Assembly (NCBI RefSeq): GCF_042427585.1
Contig: NZ_JBHMFC010000008.1
Location: forward strand, 73,339-137,338
From: Pseudalgibacter ostreae
GTDB taxonomy: Bacteria > Bacteroidota > Bacteroidia > Flavobacteriales > Flavobacteriaceae
Length of the DNA: 64,000 nucleotides
Reading direction: 5' to 3'
A model generated the notes under the pieces. That model was not told the DNA's origin and did not search any database. It worked only from the letters and a program-made list of their open reading frames with translations. Both the position numbers and the translations under genes were made by a program. Below are positions 57,018-64,000 of this stretch, in pieces (the stretch's first letter is position 1; every line of letters starts with the position of its first letter).

Positions 57018-57346
57018 GAAAATTAAAGTTTATGAGAGTTTTTTGCCATTGTTTTTAAATTCTTGAGTCAAATTTAAAAAGAAATTCAACGTAAGCCCCC
57101 CTTAAAAGGATTATTCCTTTTATGGGGTGCTAAAATTGATATTTTGCATCTCTGTAGACAAAACTATTAAATATTGTTTAGAATGAGTATAAATAACTTA
57201 TAAATTTACAACGTTATTGTTTAGTATTACAAATAGCGAATTATTATGCCACAGATAATCTATAAATATTATATCCCATATAGGTACTACAGACCACTAA
57301 TGGATTCAACAAAAAAAAGGTTAAGAGGATTATCGTTTAGGAAGGA
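57018..57346. other. 329-base gap with a near-perfect hairpin
   Basis: The hairpin at 57098-57127 pairs CCCCTTAAAAGGA with TCCTTTTATGGGG, 12 of 13 pairs, around TTAT, with no T-tract. It could attenuate or end transcription from the zinc-finger gene into the acyl-CoA dehydrogenase gene. The rest is AT-rich without ORFs. Confidence 0.5.
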
Positions 57347-57703
57347 TTACTTTCGTCTTACAATCAATATTTCACCAGTTTTAAAATGCATCCAAGCAAA
57401 ATCATAAACAATATGATAGCGCTTTTGCTGTGCATTTTCGTAAAACCCTGTAATATAATTAAACTTAAAATTCTTTTTTTCTAAAACAGTTTTTAGCACG
57501 GTGATCTGCGTGGCATTTTTACCCATAATTTCCAGTAATATAGAACGGTTTCTGTGTAAAATCTTATCTGTATCTAGGGTAGCTCGGTTGGTAACCTCCT
57601 TTAGTTTATTATGATAATAAGCTTTGCAGGTTGCGCTACAAAACATCTTATCGCTCCTTCCCTTTAAGGGCGTTTTACAAATTTTACAAGCTTTTTTGTC
57701 CAT
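57347..57703 (-). CDS. Small zinc-ribbon protein of unknown function
   Basis: The 118-residue protein starts with a treble-clef-like zinc motif CKICKTPLKGRSDKMFCSATCK (four cysteines, CxxC and CxxxC, about residues 6-27; listed here as motif positions). A helical middle and a beta-rich tail ending GEILIVRRK follow. I chose ATG 57703 (MDKKACKIC) because the upstream 18 residues are hydrophobic and unlike the family. Such proteins are common in flavobacteria but unassigned. It is divergent from the recombinase, 103 bases away. Confidence 0.75.
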   Translation of the reverse strand: MDKKACKICKTPLKGRSDKMFCSATCKAYYHNKLKEVTNRATLDTDKILHRNRSILLEIMGKNATQITVLKTVLEKKNFKFNYITGFYENAQQKRYHIVYDFAWMHFKTGEILIVRRK

Positions 57704-57781
57704 CCGCACCACTGTAGTCGTATTTAACGGTAAACATACGCTTAATACCATAAACATCTTACACTCAATAGCTAAAAAACT

Positions 57782-57789
57782 TATTTTTG
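57782..57789 (+). promoter_or_regulatory. -7 box of the tyrosine recombinase gene
   Basis: TATTTTTG matches TAnnTTTG 18 bases before the recombinase ATG, giving a leader of only about ten bases. No -33 TTG is evident. Confidence 0.5.
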
Positions 57790-57806
57790 ATATAAATTAA
57801 TTAAAT

Positions 57807-58919
57807 ATGCAGGTTATAATATATTCACCGAGACCTAATGCCGGACGCATCAAGATCTTTATCCCCTTTAAGGAGGCGGGACTTCGAGCACAGATTAAAT
57901 TGGTGAACACCAGTTTTTACCATCCACAACAAAAACTGTGGAGCGTGGTAAATACCACAGAAAAGCTAGAAGAAATCAAGCGGATTCTACACCCACATTA
58001 TGAACTTAAACCAGAAGCGCGCGCACTTCCAGTAACCCCATTGGCACTTTCTGAAAAGGCTTTACTATTAATGGCAAAATACGAGCAAAAGCTTATACTG
58101 AAGGCCTATAGCCAAAACACCATTCGGTCGTATAAACACGAGTTTTCTAACTTCTTAACATTTTTTGAAAACGCTGTAATTGACGAACTGACCAAAGACG
58201 AAATTGAAGGCTATCTGGCACATCTTATCAACAAGTTTAAGATTTCTGAAGTTAAACAAAACCAAGCCGTAAATGCAATTAAATGGTATTATGAAAAAGT
58301 ACTCCAAAAACCAAAAGAATATTATAACATTACACGTCCTAAAAAAACAAAAACTCTTCCTAATGTTCTAAGCCCAGATGAAGTATATAAACTTATAAAT
58401 GCCCCAAAAAACATTAAGCATAAAACCATATTGTATACCATATATAGTAGTGGATTGCGCTTAGGAGAAGTTGTAAATTTAAGGATTAGGGACGTGCATT
58501 CCAAAGCGGGATATTTATATATTAAAGATGGTAAGGGCAAAAAAGACAGAAAAACGGTACTCTCCCATACCTTACTCTTACTTTTACGAGAGTACTATAA
58601 AAAAGAAAGACCAGCCTATTGGTTATTTGAAGGTCAGGATGGTGGAAAATACAGCCCCAGAAGTGTACAAGCTATTTTTAGACAGGCCATGGCGAGCAGT
58701 AACATTAATCCATGGGCGACCGTACACACGTTAAGGCATAGTTTTGCAACACATTTGCTACAAAATGGCGTGAATTTAAGAAACATACAGGTGATGTTAG
58801 GCCATCACAGCTCTAAAACGACCGAGATATACACACAAGTATTAGGAATTTCCAACAAAAAGATTGAAAGTCCATTGGATACTATTTTAAAAAACAATAA
58901 GTTTGACACGAACATATAA
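57807..58919 (+). CDS. Tyrosine recombinase, candidate cassette integrase
   Basis: The 370-residue protein has an unfamiliar N-terminal domain (1-85, with RIKIFIPFKEAGLRAQIKLV), a SAM-like core-binding domain (about 88-170) and a catalytic domain. The catalytic set is complete: R218 (SSGLRLGEV), K243 (KDGKGKKDR), H307 and R310 (HTLRHSFATHL), H333 (LGHHSSKTTE) and Y342 (EIYTQV). The C-terminal SPLDTIL resembles the SPLD tail of integron integrases, but the 64-residue spacing from Lys to His is Xer-like, without the longer IntI-specific insertion. Cassettes with attC-like sites follow in the same orientation, starting 36 bases after its stop. Either it is the integrase of the array or cassettes are moved in trans. 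Confidence 0.93.
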   Translation: MQVIIYSPRPNAGRIKIFIPFKEAGLRAQIKLVNTSFYHPQQKLWSVVNTTEKLEEIKRILHPHYELKPEARALPVTPLALSEKALLLMAKYEQKLILKAYSQNTIRSYKHEFSNFLTFFENAVIDELTKDEIEGYLAHLINKFKISEVKQNQAVNAIKWYYEKVLQKPKEYYNITRPKKTKTLPNVLSPDEVYKLINAPKNIKHKTILYTIYSSGLRLGEVVNLRIRDVHSKAGYLYIKDGKGKKDRKTVLSHTLLLLLREYYKKERPAYWLFEGQDGGKYSPRSVQAIFRQAMASSNINPWATVHTLRHSFATHLLQNGVNLRNIQVMLGHHSSKTTEIYTQVLGISNKKIESPLDTILKNNKFDTNI

Positions 58920-58923
58920 AGAA

Positions 58924-58961
58924 TATATACGCAACTGGTTGCGTATATACAAGTGTTAGCG
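58924..58961 (+). other. attI-like primary recombination site
   Basis: A perfect palindrome (arms TATATACGCAAC and its complement around TG, 58924-58949) lies four bases after the recombinase stop. Five bases later comes GTTAGCG (58955-58961), the core where the first cassette joins. No attC partner precedes it within the usual 130 bases, so it is best read as the attI-equivalent. The palindrome could also act as terminator of the recombinase gene. Confidence 0.65.
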
Positions 58962-59267
58962 AACAGTTTGAATCGGTGGACAAAAAAAACGAACGGACTT
59001 CGCACCCGGATACAGGCAAAACACTGGTGGACCTTGCCCGGACGGAAAAACGGATTATGGGTTTGTCCGCTCAGGGACGCGGGTCCATCCAAAATTCTTG
59101 GCTTTTTTGCGATGGCCCTCGGAGGAAAAATAAAAACCGTTTCGCTAACATTGGCTATAATCAATTGCTCGGGTTTTGGAGGATTGAGGCCCGATACCTC
59201 GCGTCAAGATGCGAGAAAACTGAAAGAGAAAACCTTACGAAATCGCAACTGATCATAGCCCAGACCG
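58956..59267 (+). mobile_element. Gene cassette 1 (312 bp, no convincing ORF)
   Basis: Bounded on the left by GTTAGCG and ended by attC site 1, whose inverse core CGCTAAC (59143) is the exact complement of its own left core. The body (58962-59142) is clearly more GC-rich than its surroundings. Frames are open on both strands across it, but none has a start, length and composition I trust. It may carry a promoter, a small RNA or a decayed gene. The overlapping forward frame that runs on into the helicase is an artefact of these stop-free stretches. Confidence 0.65.
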
Positions 59268-59273
59268 TTGGGC
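59143..59273 (+). repeat. attC-like site 1 (131 nt)
   Basis: Inverse core CGCTAAC, spacer ATT, arm 59153-59168, variable centre, arm 59245-59260, spacer CAGACC, core GTTGGGC. Fourteen of sixteen arm positions pair. The two mismatches are A-C on the top strand and therefore T-G wobbles on the bottom strand. The core fits the integron consensus GTTRRRY. Cassette 2 begins after the G at 59267. Confidence 0.82.
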
Positions 59274-59296
59274 GTAAGTTAAAACAACACTACAGA

Positions 59297-62020
59297 TTGA
59301 CAGAATATCCGAAAGACATAAAATTCAAATATAGTTGGAGAAAATACCAACAACGAGTGCTTGACGAATTGCAAGACCACTTAACTGACCGTCATCTACA
59401 CGTAATTGCACCGCCAGGCTCGGGTAAAACCGTTTTAGGACTTGAAGTTGCTATTCGACTTAATAAACCGACTTTAATACTTGCCCCGACAATTGCAATT
59501 CGCAACCAATGGATACAAAGATTTTGTGAACTCTTTCTTCAAACCAACTTGACACCAGATTGGATTTCGAGAGATATTCGCAATCCAAAATTTATGACCG
59601 TTGTAACTTATCAAGGACTACACGCAGCTTGTAACAATTGGAGAATTGAAGAAGAAGAATTTGATGACGAAGAAGAAAACGAAGAAAATGGAAACGGCAA
59701 ATCCACTAACTCAGAACTTGACAAAATTGTAAGTGGACTAAAAGCTCAAAACATCAAAACTATTGTTGTGGATGAAGCTCACCATTTAAAAAATGATTGG
59801 TGGCAAACCCTTACAAAAGTAAAAGATAAATTAGATCCAATTATTGTTGGCTTGACAGCTACACCACCCTATGACGTTACAGCCACAGAATGGCAACGCT
59901 ACATTGACCTAAACGGGCCAGTTGATACTGAAATTTCAGTACCAGAATTAGTGATTGAAGGGGATTTATGCCCACATCAAGATTACGTTCATTTTACTTT
60001 GCCAACAGAAAAAGAAAATCAAAAAATTGTTGATTTCAGACAGAACATTGAAAAGCTTTTTCAAGAAATAAAAAATGATGAAACCATTATTCAGGCAATG
60101 GAGCAACATCCCATTTGGCAAAACCCTAAGGAGCATTTGGATTGGATTTATAGCAATCTTTCCTTTTATTCAGCTTGCTTGATATTTCTAAAATCGAACA
60201 ATAAAGAAATACCAGAAACACATCTTGAAGTAATTGGAGACAAGAAATTTCAAATCCCAAAACTCGATTATGAATGGATTGAAACGCTTTTAGATTTCTA
60301 TCTATACAAAGAAAAAGAGCATTTCAGTAAATTTGAAGAACATCAAAAAACACTTGAAAACCGACTTAGGAGATACGGAGCAATTGAAAGACGACAAATT
60401 AACTTTTCTCACAATAAACGTGTGACAGGATTTTTGACTTCAAGCATTAGCAAACTAAATGGCATCAAAGAGATTGTTGATTTCGAATACAAACAATTAG
60501 GTAAAGACTTACGGTTGGTAATTCTTTCCGACTTCATCCGAAAAGAATTTTTCATCAATGCACCTGAAAACAATCTCGAACTGAACAAAATTGGAGTCAT
60601 TCCAATCTTTGAAAAACTAAGACGAGCAAACAAAGGGAATAAAAGAATTGCAGTCCTCACAGGTTCTACGATTATTATTCCCGTTAGTGCTTATGCAGCA
60701 TTTGAAGCAAAAGCAGCGAAATATGGAATTTTTAAAATCAATTCAAGTCCCGTTCCTTTTGACAACACTTATGTTCTAATAAACCAATCCGAGCGACTTA
60801 AACACGACATTGTTCATATTGTAACTCAAATTTTTCAACGGGGAGAAATTGAGGTCTTGATAGGTACAAAATCTTTGCTTGGTGAAGGTTGGGACGCCCC
60901 AGCTATCAATTCATTAATCTTGGCAAGTTTTGTTGGTTCGTTTGTACTTTCAAATCAAATGCGTGGCAGAGCCATTAGAACTCAAAAAGGTAATGGCGAT
61001 AAAACAGGAAATATTTGGCACTTAGCATGTATCGACCCGACATCAACAACAGGTGGTGACGATTTTGATTTACTAAAAAGACGTTTTAGGAGTTTTGTTG
61101 GTGTTTCATTTCAAGAGGAACCCGGAATTGAAAACGGAATCGGACGTTTGAATTTGTCGGAAAACATTCATCATAAGGAAGAAGCGGAGACTAAAAATGT
61201 TGAAATGTTTTCCTATGCAGGCAGCAGAGAAAACTTAAAACAAAGATGGAAAACGGCACTTGAAACAGGCGTGACACTTGTTGAAGAAATCAAAATTCCA
61301 TTCCCTGAAGAAAAGGAATACAATGCCGTTAAGTCAATGTACTTAAATAAAACAATTGGTAACCTATTGGCAACTTTAGGCTCGGGCTTAGTTGGTTTTG
61401 GTTTAGAAGGATTACAAGGACTTGGCAGAGCGGCTAGAAATATTAGAACTACACAGGACTTGTATTTTTTCCTTGGAATTTTTGGAGCAATAGGAATGCT
61501 AATTTTCGGCAGACTGACATTTAAGACTTTAAGACTATTTCTAAAATACAGAGACATATCAAAGGACATTCAACAAATTGGAGACGCACTCCTAAACTCT
61601 TTAATTAAAACGGGTGTGATAAATACCGACTATTCAAAATTAAAGGTGGAAACCTCTGTTGACAATTGGGGTGCCATTTATTGCCATTTAGAAGGTGGGA
61701 CGACTTTCGATAAATCAACTTTTATAAATGCACTTCACGAAGTAATCGCCCCAATTGATAATCCAAGATATGTAATTATCAGAAAGAACATGTTTATGCT
61801 TTTTGTTAAGCAAAAGGACTATCATTCAGTTCCTGAAGTACTTGGAAGAAATAAGAATTTAGCGGAATACTTCAAAGATCAATGGGAAAGACTTGTTGGT
61901 TCTTGCGACTTGATTTTTACAAGGACAATTGACGGAAGAAAACTACTTTTAAGGTCAAGAGTAAAATCGTTAGCTGCACAATTTGAAGAAAAAGTTGAAC
62001 ATGTAAATAAATGGAAATGA
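59297..62020 (+). CDS. Membrane-anchored superfamily 2 DEAD/DEAH-type helicase (cassette 2)
   Basis: The start was set at TTG 59297, just inside cassette 2, giving 907 residues. The frame upstream is attC-site and cassette 1 sequence. Helicase motifs are the Q-like FKYSWRKYQQRV, Walker A PPGSGKT (about 39-45), DEAHH (159-163), LTATPP (186-191), motif V GEGWDAPAINS (about 529-539) and motif VI QMRGRAIR (554-561). An acidic insert (EEEEFDDEEENEEN) interrupts domain 1. A two-helix membrane hairpin (about 688-739) precedes a C-terminal domain of about 170 residues that I do not recognise. A membrane-tethered helicase in a mobile cassette suggests anti-phage defence; the substrate is unknown. Confidence 0.85.
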   Translation: MTEYPKDIKFKYSWRKYQQRVLDELQDHLTDRHLHVIAPPGSGKTVLGLEVAIRLNKPTLILAPTIAIRNQWIQRFCELFLQTNLTPDWISRDIRNPKFMTVVTYQGLHAACNNWRIEEEEFDDEEENEENGNGKSTNSELDKIVSGLKAQNIKTIVVDEAHHLKNDWWQTLTKVKDKLDPIIVGLTATPPYDVTATEWQRYIDLNGPVDTEISVPELVIEGDLCPHQDYVHFTLPTEKENQKIVDFRQNIEKLFQEIKNDETIIQAMEQHPIWQNPKEHLDWIYSNLSFYSACLIFLKSNNKEIPETHLEVIGDKKFQIPKLDYEWIETLLDFYLYKEKEHFSKFEEHQKTLENRLRRYGAIERRQINFSHNKRVTGFLTSSISKLNGIKEIVDFEYKQLGKDLRLVILSDFIRKEFFINAPENNLELNKIGVIPIFEKLRRANKGNKRIAVLTGSTIIIPVSAYAAFEAKAAKYGIFKINSSPVPFDNTYVLINQSERLKHDIVHIVTQIFQRGEIEVLIGTKSLLGEGWDAPAINSLILASFVGSFVLSNQMRGRAIRTQKGNGDKTGNIWHLACIDPTSTTGGDDFDLLKRRFRSFVGVSFQEEPGIENGIGRLNLSENIHHKEEAETKNVEMFSYAGSRENLKQRWKTALETGVTLVEEIKIPFPEEKEYNAVKSMYLNKTIGNLLATLGSGLVGFGLEGLQGLGRAARNIRTTQDLYFFLGIFGAIGMLIFGRLTFKTLRLFLKYRDISKDIQQIGDALLNSLIKTGVINTDYSKLKVETSVDNWGAIYCHLEGGTTFDKSTFINALHEVIAPIDNPRYVIIRKNMFMLFVKQKDYHSVPEVLGRNKNLAEYFKDQWERLVGSCDLIFTRTIDGRKLLLRSRVKSLAAQFEEKVEHVNKWK

Positions 62021-62029
62021 GAAACCTAC

Positions 62030-62161
62030 GCCCAACAATGTATAAGCGTAATGCGGGCTAAACGGATGAAATTGAGCATTTTTGCTCCTAAGAAACTTTG
62101 CGGTGGACGGAAAGTGAATAGCTCCGAAACCCCGCACTACGCTTATACTTGACCGTTAGCC
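62030..62161 (+). repeat. attC-like site 2 (132 nt)
   Basis: Inverse core GCCCAAC, spacer AAT, arm 62040-62057, centre, arm 62131-62148, spacer TTGACC, core GTTAGCC. Seventeen of eighteen arm positions pair; the one mismatch is A-C (top) or T-G (bottom). The inverse core fits RYYYAAC and is the exact complement of the left core of cassette 2 (GTTGGGC at 59267). A small GAGCA/TGCTC hairpin lies in the centre. Confidence 0.88.
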
Positions 62162-62181
62162 ATCACCTAAAAAAAACGAAC

Positions 62182-63702
62182 TTGAAATACTCTGATTACA
62201 TTAACGAAATAACATCAAATGAAATTTATGATGGACTTATTGGATGTGGAATGTTCGCTGAAAAAATCCCAAAATTCTTGACAAGTTCTGATTTTCTTGA
62301 TTATACCAAAACTCTTGCTTTACCAATAACTAATGTAAAAGACAAAGATTATGTTAGATACTCAAGTATGCGGAATATTAATATTCCAAGACCTATGGCT
62401 ATTCCCGAACCATTTGCATATACAAACCTTTGCAATTCAATATCGCAAGATTGGAATCGGATTCAAAAATTCTTTGAATTTGAAACTAGAAATCAAGAAT
62501 ATAAAGTAAGTAGAATTCATTTAAGAAAAATGGACAATACGTGTGCACTTTTTGAAATGAATTATAAAAATTACGAAAAGGATGATTCGCCAGAAGAAGA
62601 ACTTTTAATTAAAAGTAAATATTTAGTAAATGCTGATATTTCGAATTTTTTTCCTAGCATATACAGCCATTCAATTCCTTGGGCTTTGAAAGGAAAGCAA
62701 TTTTGCAAATTAAGAGTTAATAGAGGTTCTCATTTATGGTTTAATCAATTAGATTTTTACACTAGAAATGTAAAGTATGGAGAAACTAATGGCGTTTTGA
62801 TTGGTCCGCACGTCTCTAATCTGATTTCGGAAATTATTTTAGCCAAAGTAGACAAATCATTAATTCAGAAAGGATACAGCTTCTTACGATTCATAGATGA
62901 TTATACTTGTTATGTTGAATCATACGAACAAGCAGAAAACTTTCTAATTGACCTATCAGAAGAACTTAAAAAATATGAACTTAAACTAAACGACAAAAAG
63001 TCAGAAATAGTTCCATTACCTCAAGCAAGTGTTAAAAATTGGGTAAATAAGTTAAACAACTACATTTTCACTAATACTTATCAACATCAAGGAAAGGAAT
63101 CATTGAGGCTAAAAGAGCTAAAAGCTTTTCTTGATTTTACAATTCAATTGTTTCTCGATGAAAAAAAAGATAGTGCAATACTTAACTATGCAATAAAAAT
63201 CATTTCAAAAAAACATATAGGAGTAAATGCAAGAAAATATTTTATAAATCAAATTCATCATTTGGTTTTATTGTTTCCTTATTTAATTCACTTACTTGAC
63301 GAATACGTTTTTGAACCACATAACTTAACGAGTAACGAAATCAAGAATATTTCCCAAAACATCTATGAATACGGCTTGAAAAAGAGATTCTATGAAGCAA
63401 ACTCTTACGCTTTATTTTGGTCATTGAAATATAATTTTCAATTAGATGGAATACTAACGGATTTAAAAAAGAATTCAGAAAAGTCTGAAGATACTGTTTA
63501 TCTACTTCTTGCATATTTGTATGAAAAAAGACTTGGCAATTCTCTAACAGATTATAGAAAAATAGCTCGAAAACTAAAACCAGATTTTGACAGATTTTGG
63601 CTGTTTATTTATGAGGTTCTTGCTTGGACTGAGTTATCAAGTGAATTCAGAGCAATGAAGCAAAATTCAGGAATATCATTTGTAAAACAAGCTTATAGAT
63701 AA
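62182..63702 (+). CDS. Reverse transcriptase, abortive-infection/DRT type (cassette 3)
   Basis: Start set at TTG 62182, after the attC core; the frame upstream is site sequence. The 506-residue protein has palm motifs: the first catalytic Asp in VNADISNFFPSIYSHSIPWAL (D152 in this numbering), NGVLIGPHVSNLISEI (about 203-218), and the catalytic DD in RFIDDYTCYV (239-240) where retroviral enzymes have YADD. KLNDKKSEIV marks motif E. The C-terminal 230 residues are helical and lack thumb/maturase domains of group II introns. It resembles Abi/UG-type reverse transcriptases used in phage defence. No retron-type non-coding RNA is seen; the short flanks are attC sequence. Confidence 0.87.
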   Translation: MKYSDYINEITSNEIYDGLIGCGMFAEKIPKFLTSSDFLDYTKTLALPITNVKDKDYVRYSSMRNINIPRPMAIPEPFAYTNLCNSISQDWNRIQKFFEFETRNQEYKVSRIHLRKMDNTCALFEMNYKNYEKDDSPEEELLIKSKYLVNADISNFFPSIYSHSIPWALKGKQFCKLRVNRGSHLWFNQLDFYTRNVKYGETNGVLIGPHVSNLISEIILAKVDKSLIQKGYSFLRFIDDYTCYVESYEQAENFLIDLSEELKKYELKLNDKKSEIVPLPQASVKNWVNKLNNYIFTNTYQHQGKESLRLKELKAFLDFTIQLFLDEKKDSAILNYAIKIISKKHIGVNARKYFINQIHHLVLLFPYLIHLLDEYVFEPHNLTSNEIKNISQNIYEYGLKKRFYEANSYALFWSLKYNFQLDGILTDLKKNSEKSEDTVYLLLAYLYEKRLGNSLTDYRKIARKLKPDFDRFWLFIYEVLAWTELSSEFRAMKQNSGISFVKQAYR

Positions 63703-63713
63703 AAAAGGCGAAT

Positions 63714-63845
63714 GGCTAACAATGTGTATAAGTAATAGCGGCTTAAGTGATAAAACGAAATTATAAACATAAAACAAAGGTCAATGCAAAACCGAAAGGT
63801 TTGTGAGCAGAAAACCACTACTACTCATACACGAGACCGTTGTAG
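63714..63845 (+). repeat. attC-like site 3 (132 nt)
   Basis: Inverse core GGCTAAC, spacer AAT, arm 63724-63741, centre, arm 63815-63832, spacer GAGACC, core GTTGTAG. Fifteen of eighteen arm positions pair; all three mismatches are A-C on top and G-T on the bottom. The inverse core is the exact complement of the left core of cassette 3 (GTTAGCC at 62155). The next cassette begins at 63840. Confidence 0.85.
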
Positions 63846-64000
63846 TGCATTTGAAAAAACCGATATGCTGAAAATAATCCGAATAATATTTTACATAGTG
63901 TTGAACGAATCCTCCCTACCGGTCGGAAGCCCTTCTCAGGATCTTATAGCGGAAGTTTCTTTTGTAAATATAATAGATTTATTAATTTGTAGCTAAATTT
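63840..64000 (+). mobile_element. Start of gene cassette 4 (runs off the window)
   Basis: Everything after the core GTTGTAG belongs to a fourth cassette whose attC, predicted to begin with CTACAAC, lies beyond the window. The only frame is 63865-63996, 43 codons from ATG (MLKIIRIIFYIVLNESS...), not recognised and possibly chance. The true gene may begin further on. Confidence 0.5.

Noticed and set aside
58953..59252. A 99-codon GTG frame across cassette 1
   Set aside because: It starts in the recombination core and runs into the attC arm; the translated sequence looks random and competes with other open frames.
58976..59296. Extension of the helicase frame upstream to an apparent start near 58976
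   Set aside because: The extra 107 codons are cassette 1 and attC-site sequence that happen to lack stops; the cassette boundary is at 59267 and the helicase fold begins after 59297.
62149..62181. Longer N-terminus for the reverse transcriptase
   Set aside because: Those codons lie in the attC spacer and core, which change with the neighbouring cassette; TTG 62182 is inside the cassette.
62020..62190. A retron-type non-coding RNA before the reverse transcriptase
   Set aside because: The structured sequence there is explained by the attC site shared with the other cassettes.

Overview
The window comes from an AT-rich marine-type Flavobacteriaceae chromosome (phylum Bacteroidota). This rests on gene content: type IX secretion proteins (PorP/SprF-like, OmpA/PD40, CHU_C-type adhesin), flavobacterial TamB, GyrA, ClpC, MetE and MiaE homologues, many TTG starts, almost no Shine-Dalgarno sequences, and several promoters of the Bacteroidota type TAnnTTTG.

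Layout. 1-9.6 kb: a partial TamB gene faces a forward run of tsaD, a parvulin, rsmE, a DUF4159 protein, a TrmH-family methyltransferase, a PerM/AI-2E permease and a THUMP-like methyltransferase. 9.7-14.9 kb: a reverse-strand accessory cluster made of a DUF134 regulator, a NifX-like cluster-binding protein, an unlisted 38-residue ORF, a stand-alone GTP cyclohydrolase II, a hotdog thioesterase and a COG1237-type metallo-hydrolase, followed by a large unusual PLP enzyme. 15-37.5 kb: mostly housekeeping, with tRNA-Ser/Pro/Arg, a PgpH-like HD phosphodiesterase, thiolase, NlpC/P60, TPR protein plus gyrA, clpC, lrp/metE, a UMF1 transporter, an M48 lipoprotein, msrB, miaE, ppx/ppk1 and sixA. 37.9-45.7 kb: a type IX secretion cassette with a 1443-residue adhesin. 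45.8-57 kb: a frameshifted sorting-domain gene, a thioredoxin-fold protein, an FAD monooxygenase with a DnaJ-like zinc finger, an AraC/pirin/YceI/GNAT/DUF5996 group, a second AI-2E permease and an acyl-CoA dehydrogenase.

57.8-64 kb: the most striking region. A tyrosine recombinase with Xer-like spacing is followed, in the same orientation, by an integron-like gene-cassette array. I find three attC-like sites of 131, 132 and 132 nt. They have constant geometry, and in each of the three complete cassettes the left core heptamer is the exact reverse complement of its own right inverse-core heptamer. All six arm mismatches are A-C on the top strand, so they become G-T wobbles only on the bottom strand, as expected for sites recombined as folded bottom-strand hairpins. 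The cassettes carry a short GC-richer stretch, a membrane-anchored superfamily 2 helicase and a reverse transcriptase of abortive-infection/DRT character. The array therefore looks like a mobile, probably anti-phage, cassette platform in a Bacteroidota genome.

All product calls come from reading motifs and recalling families; no database search was run.
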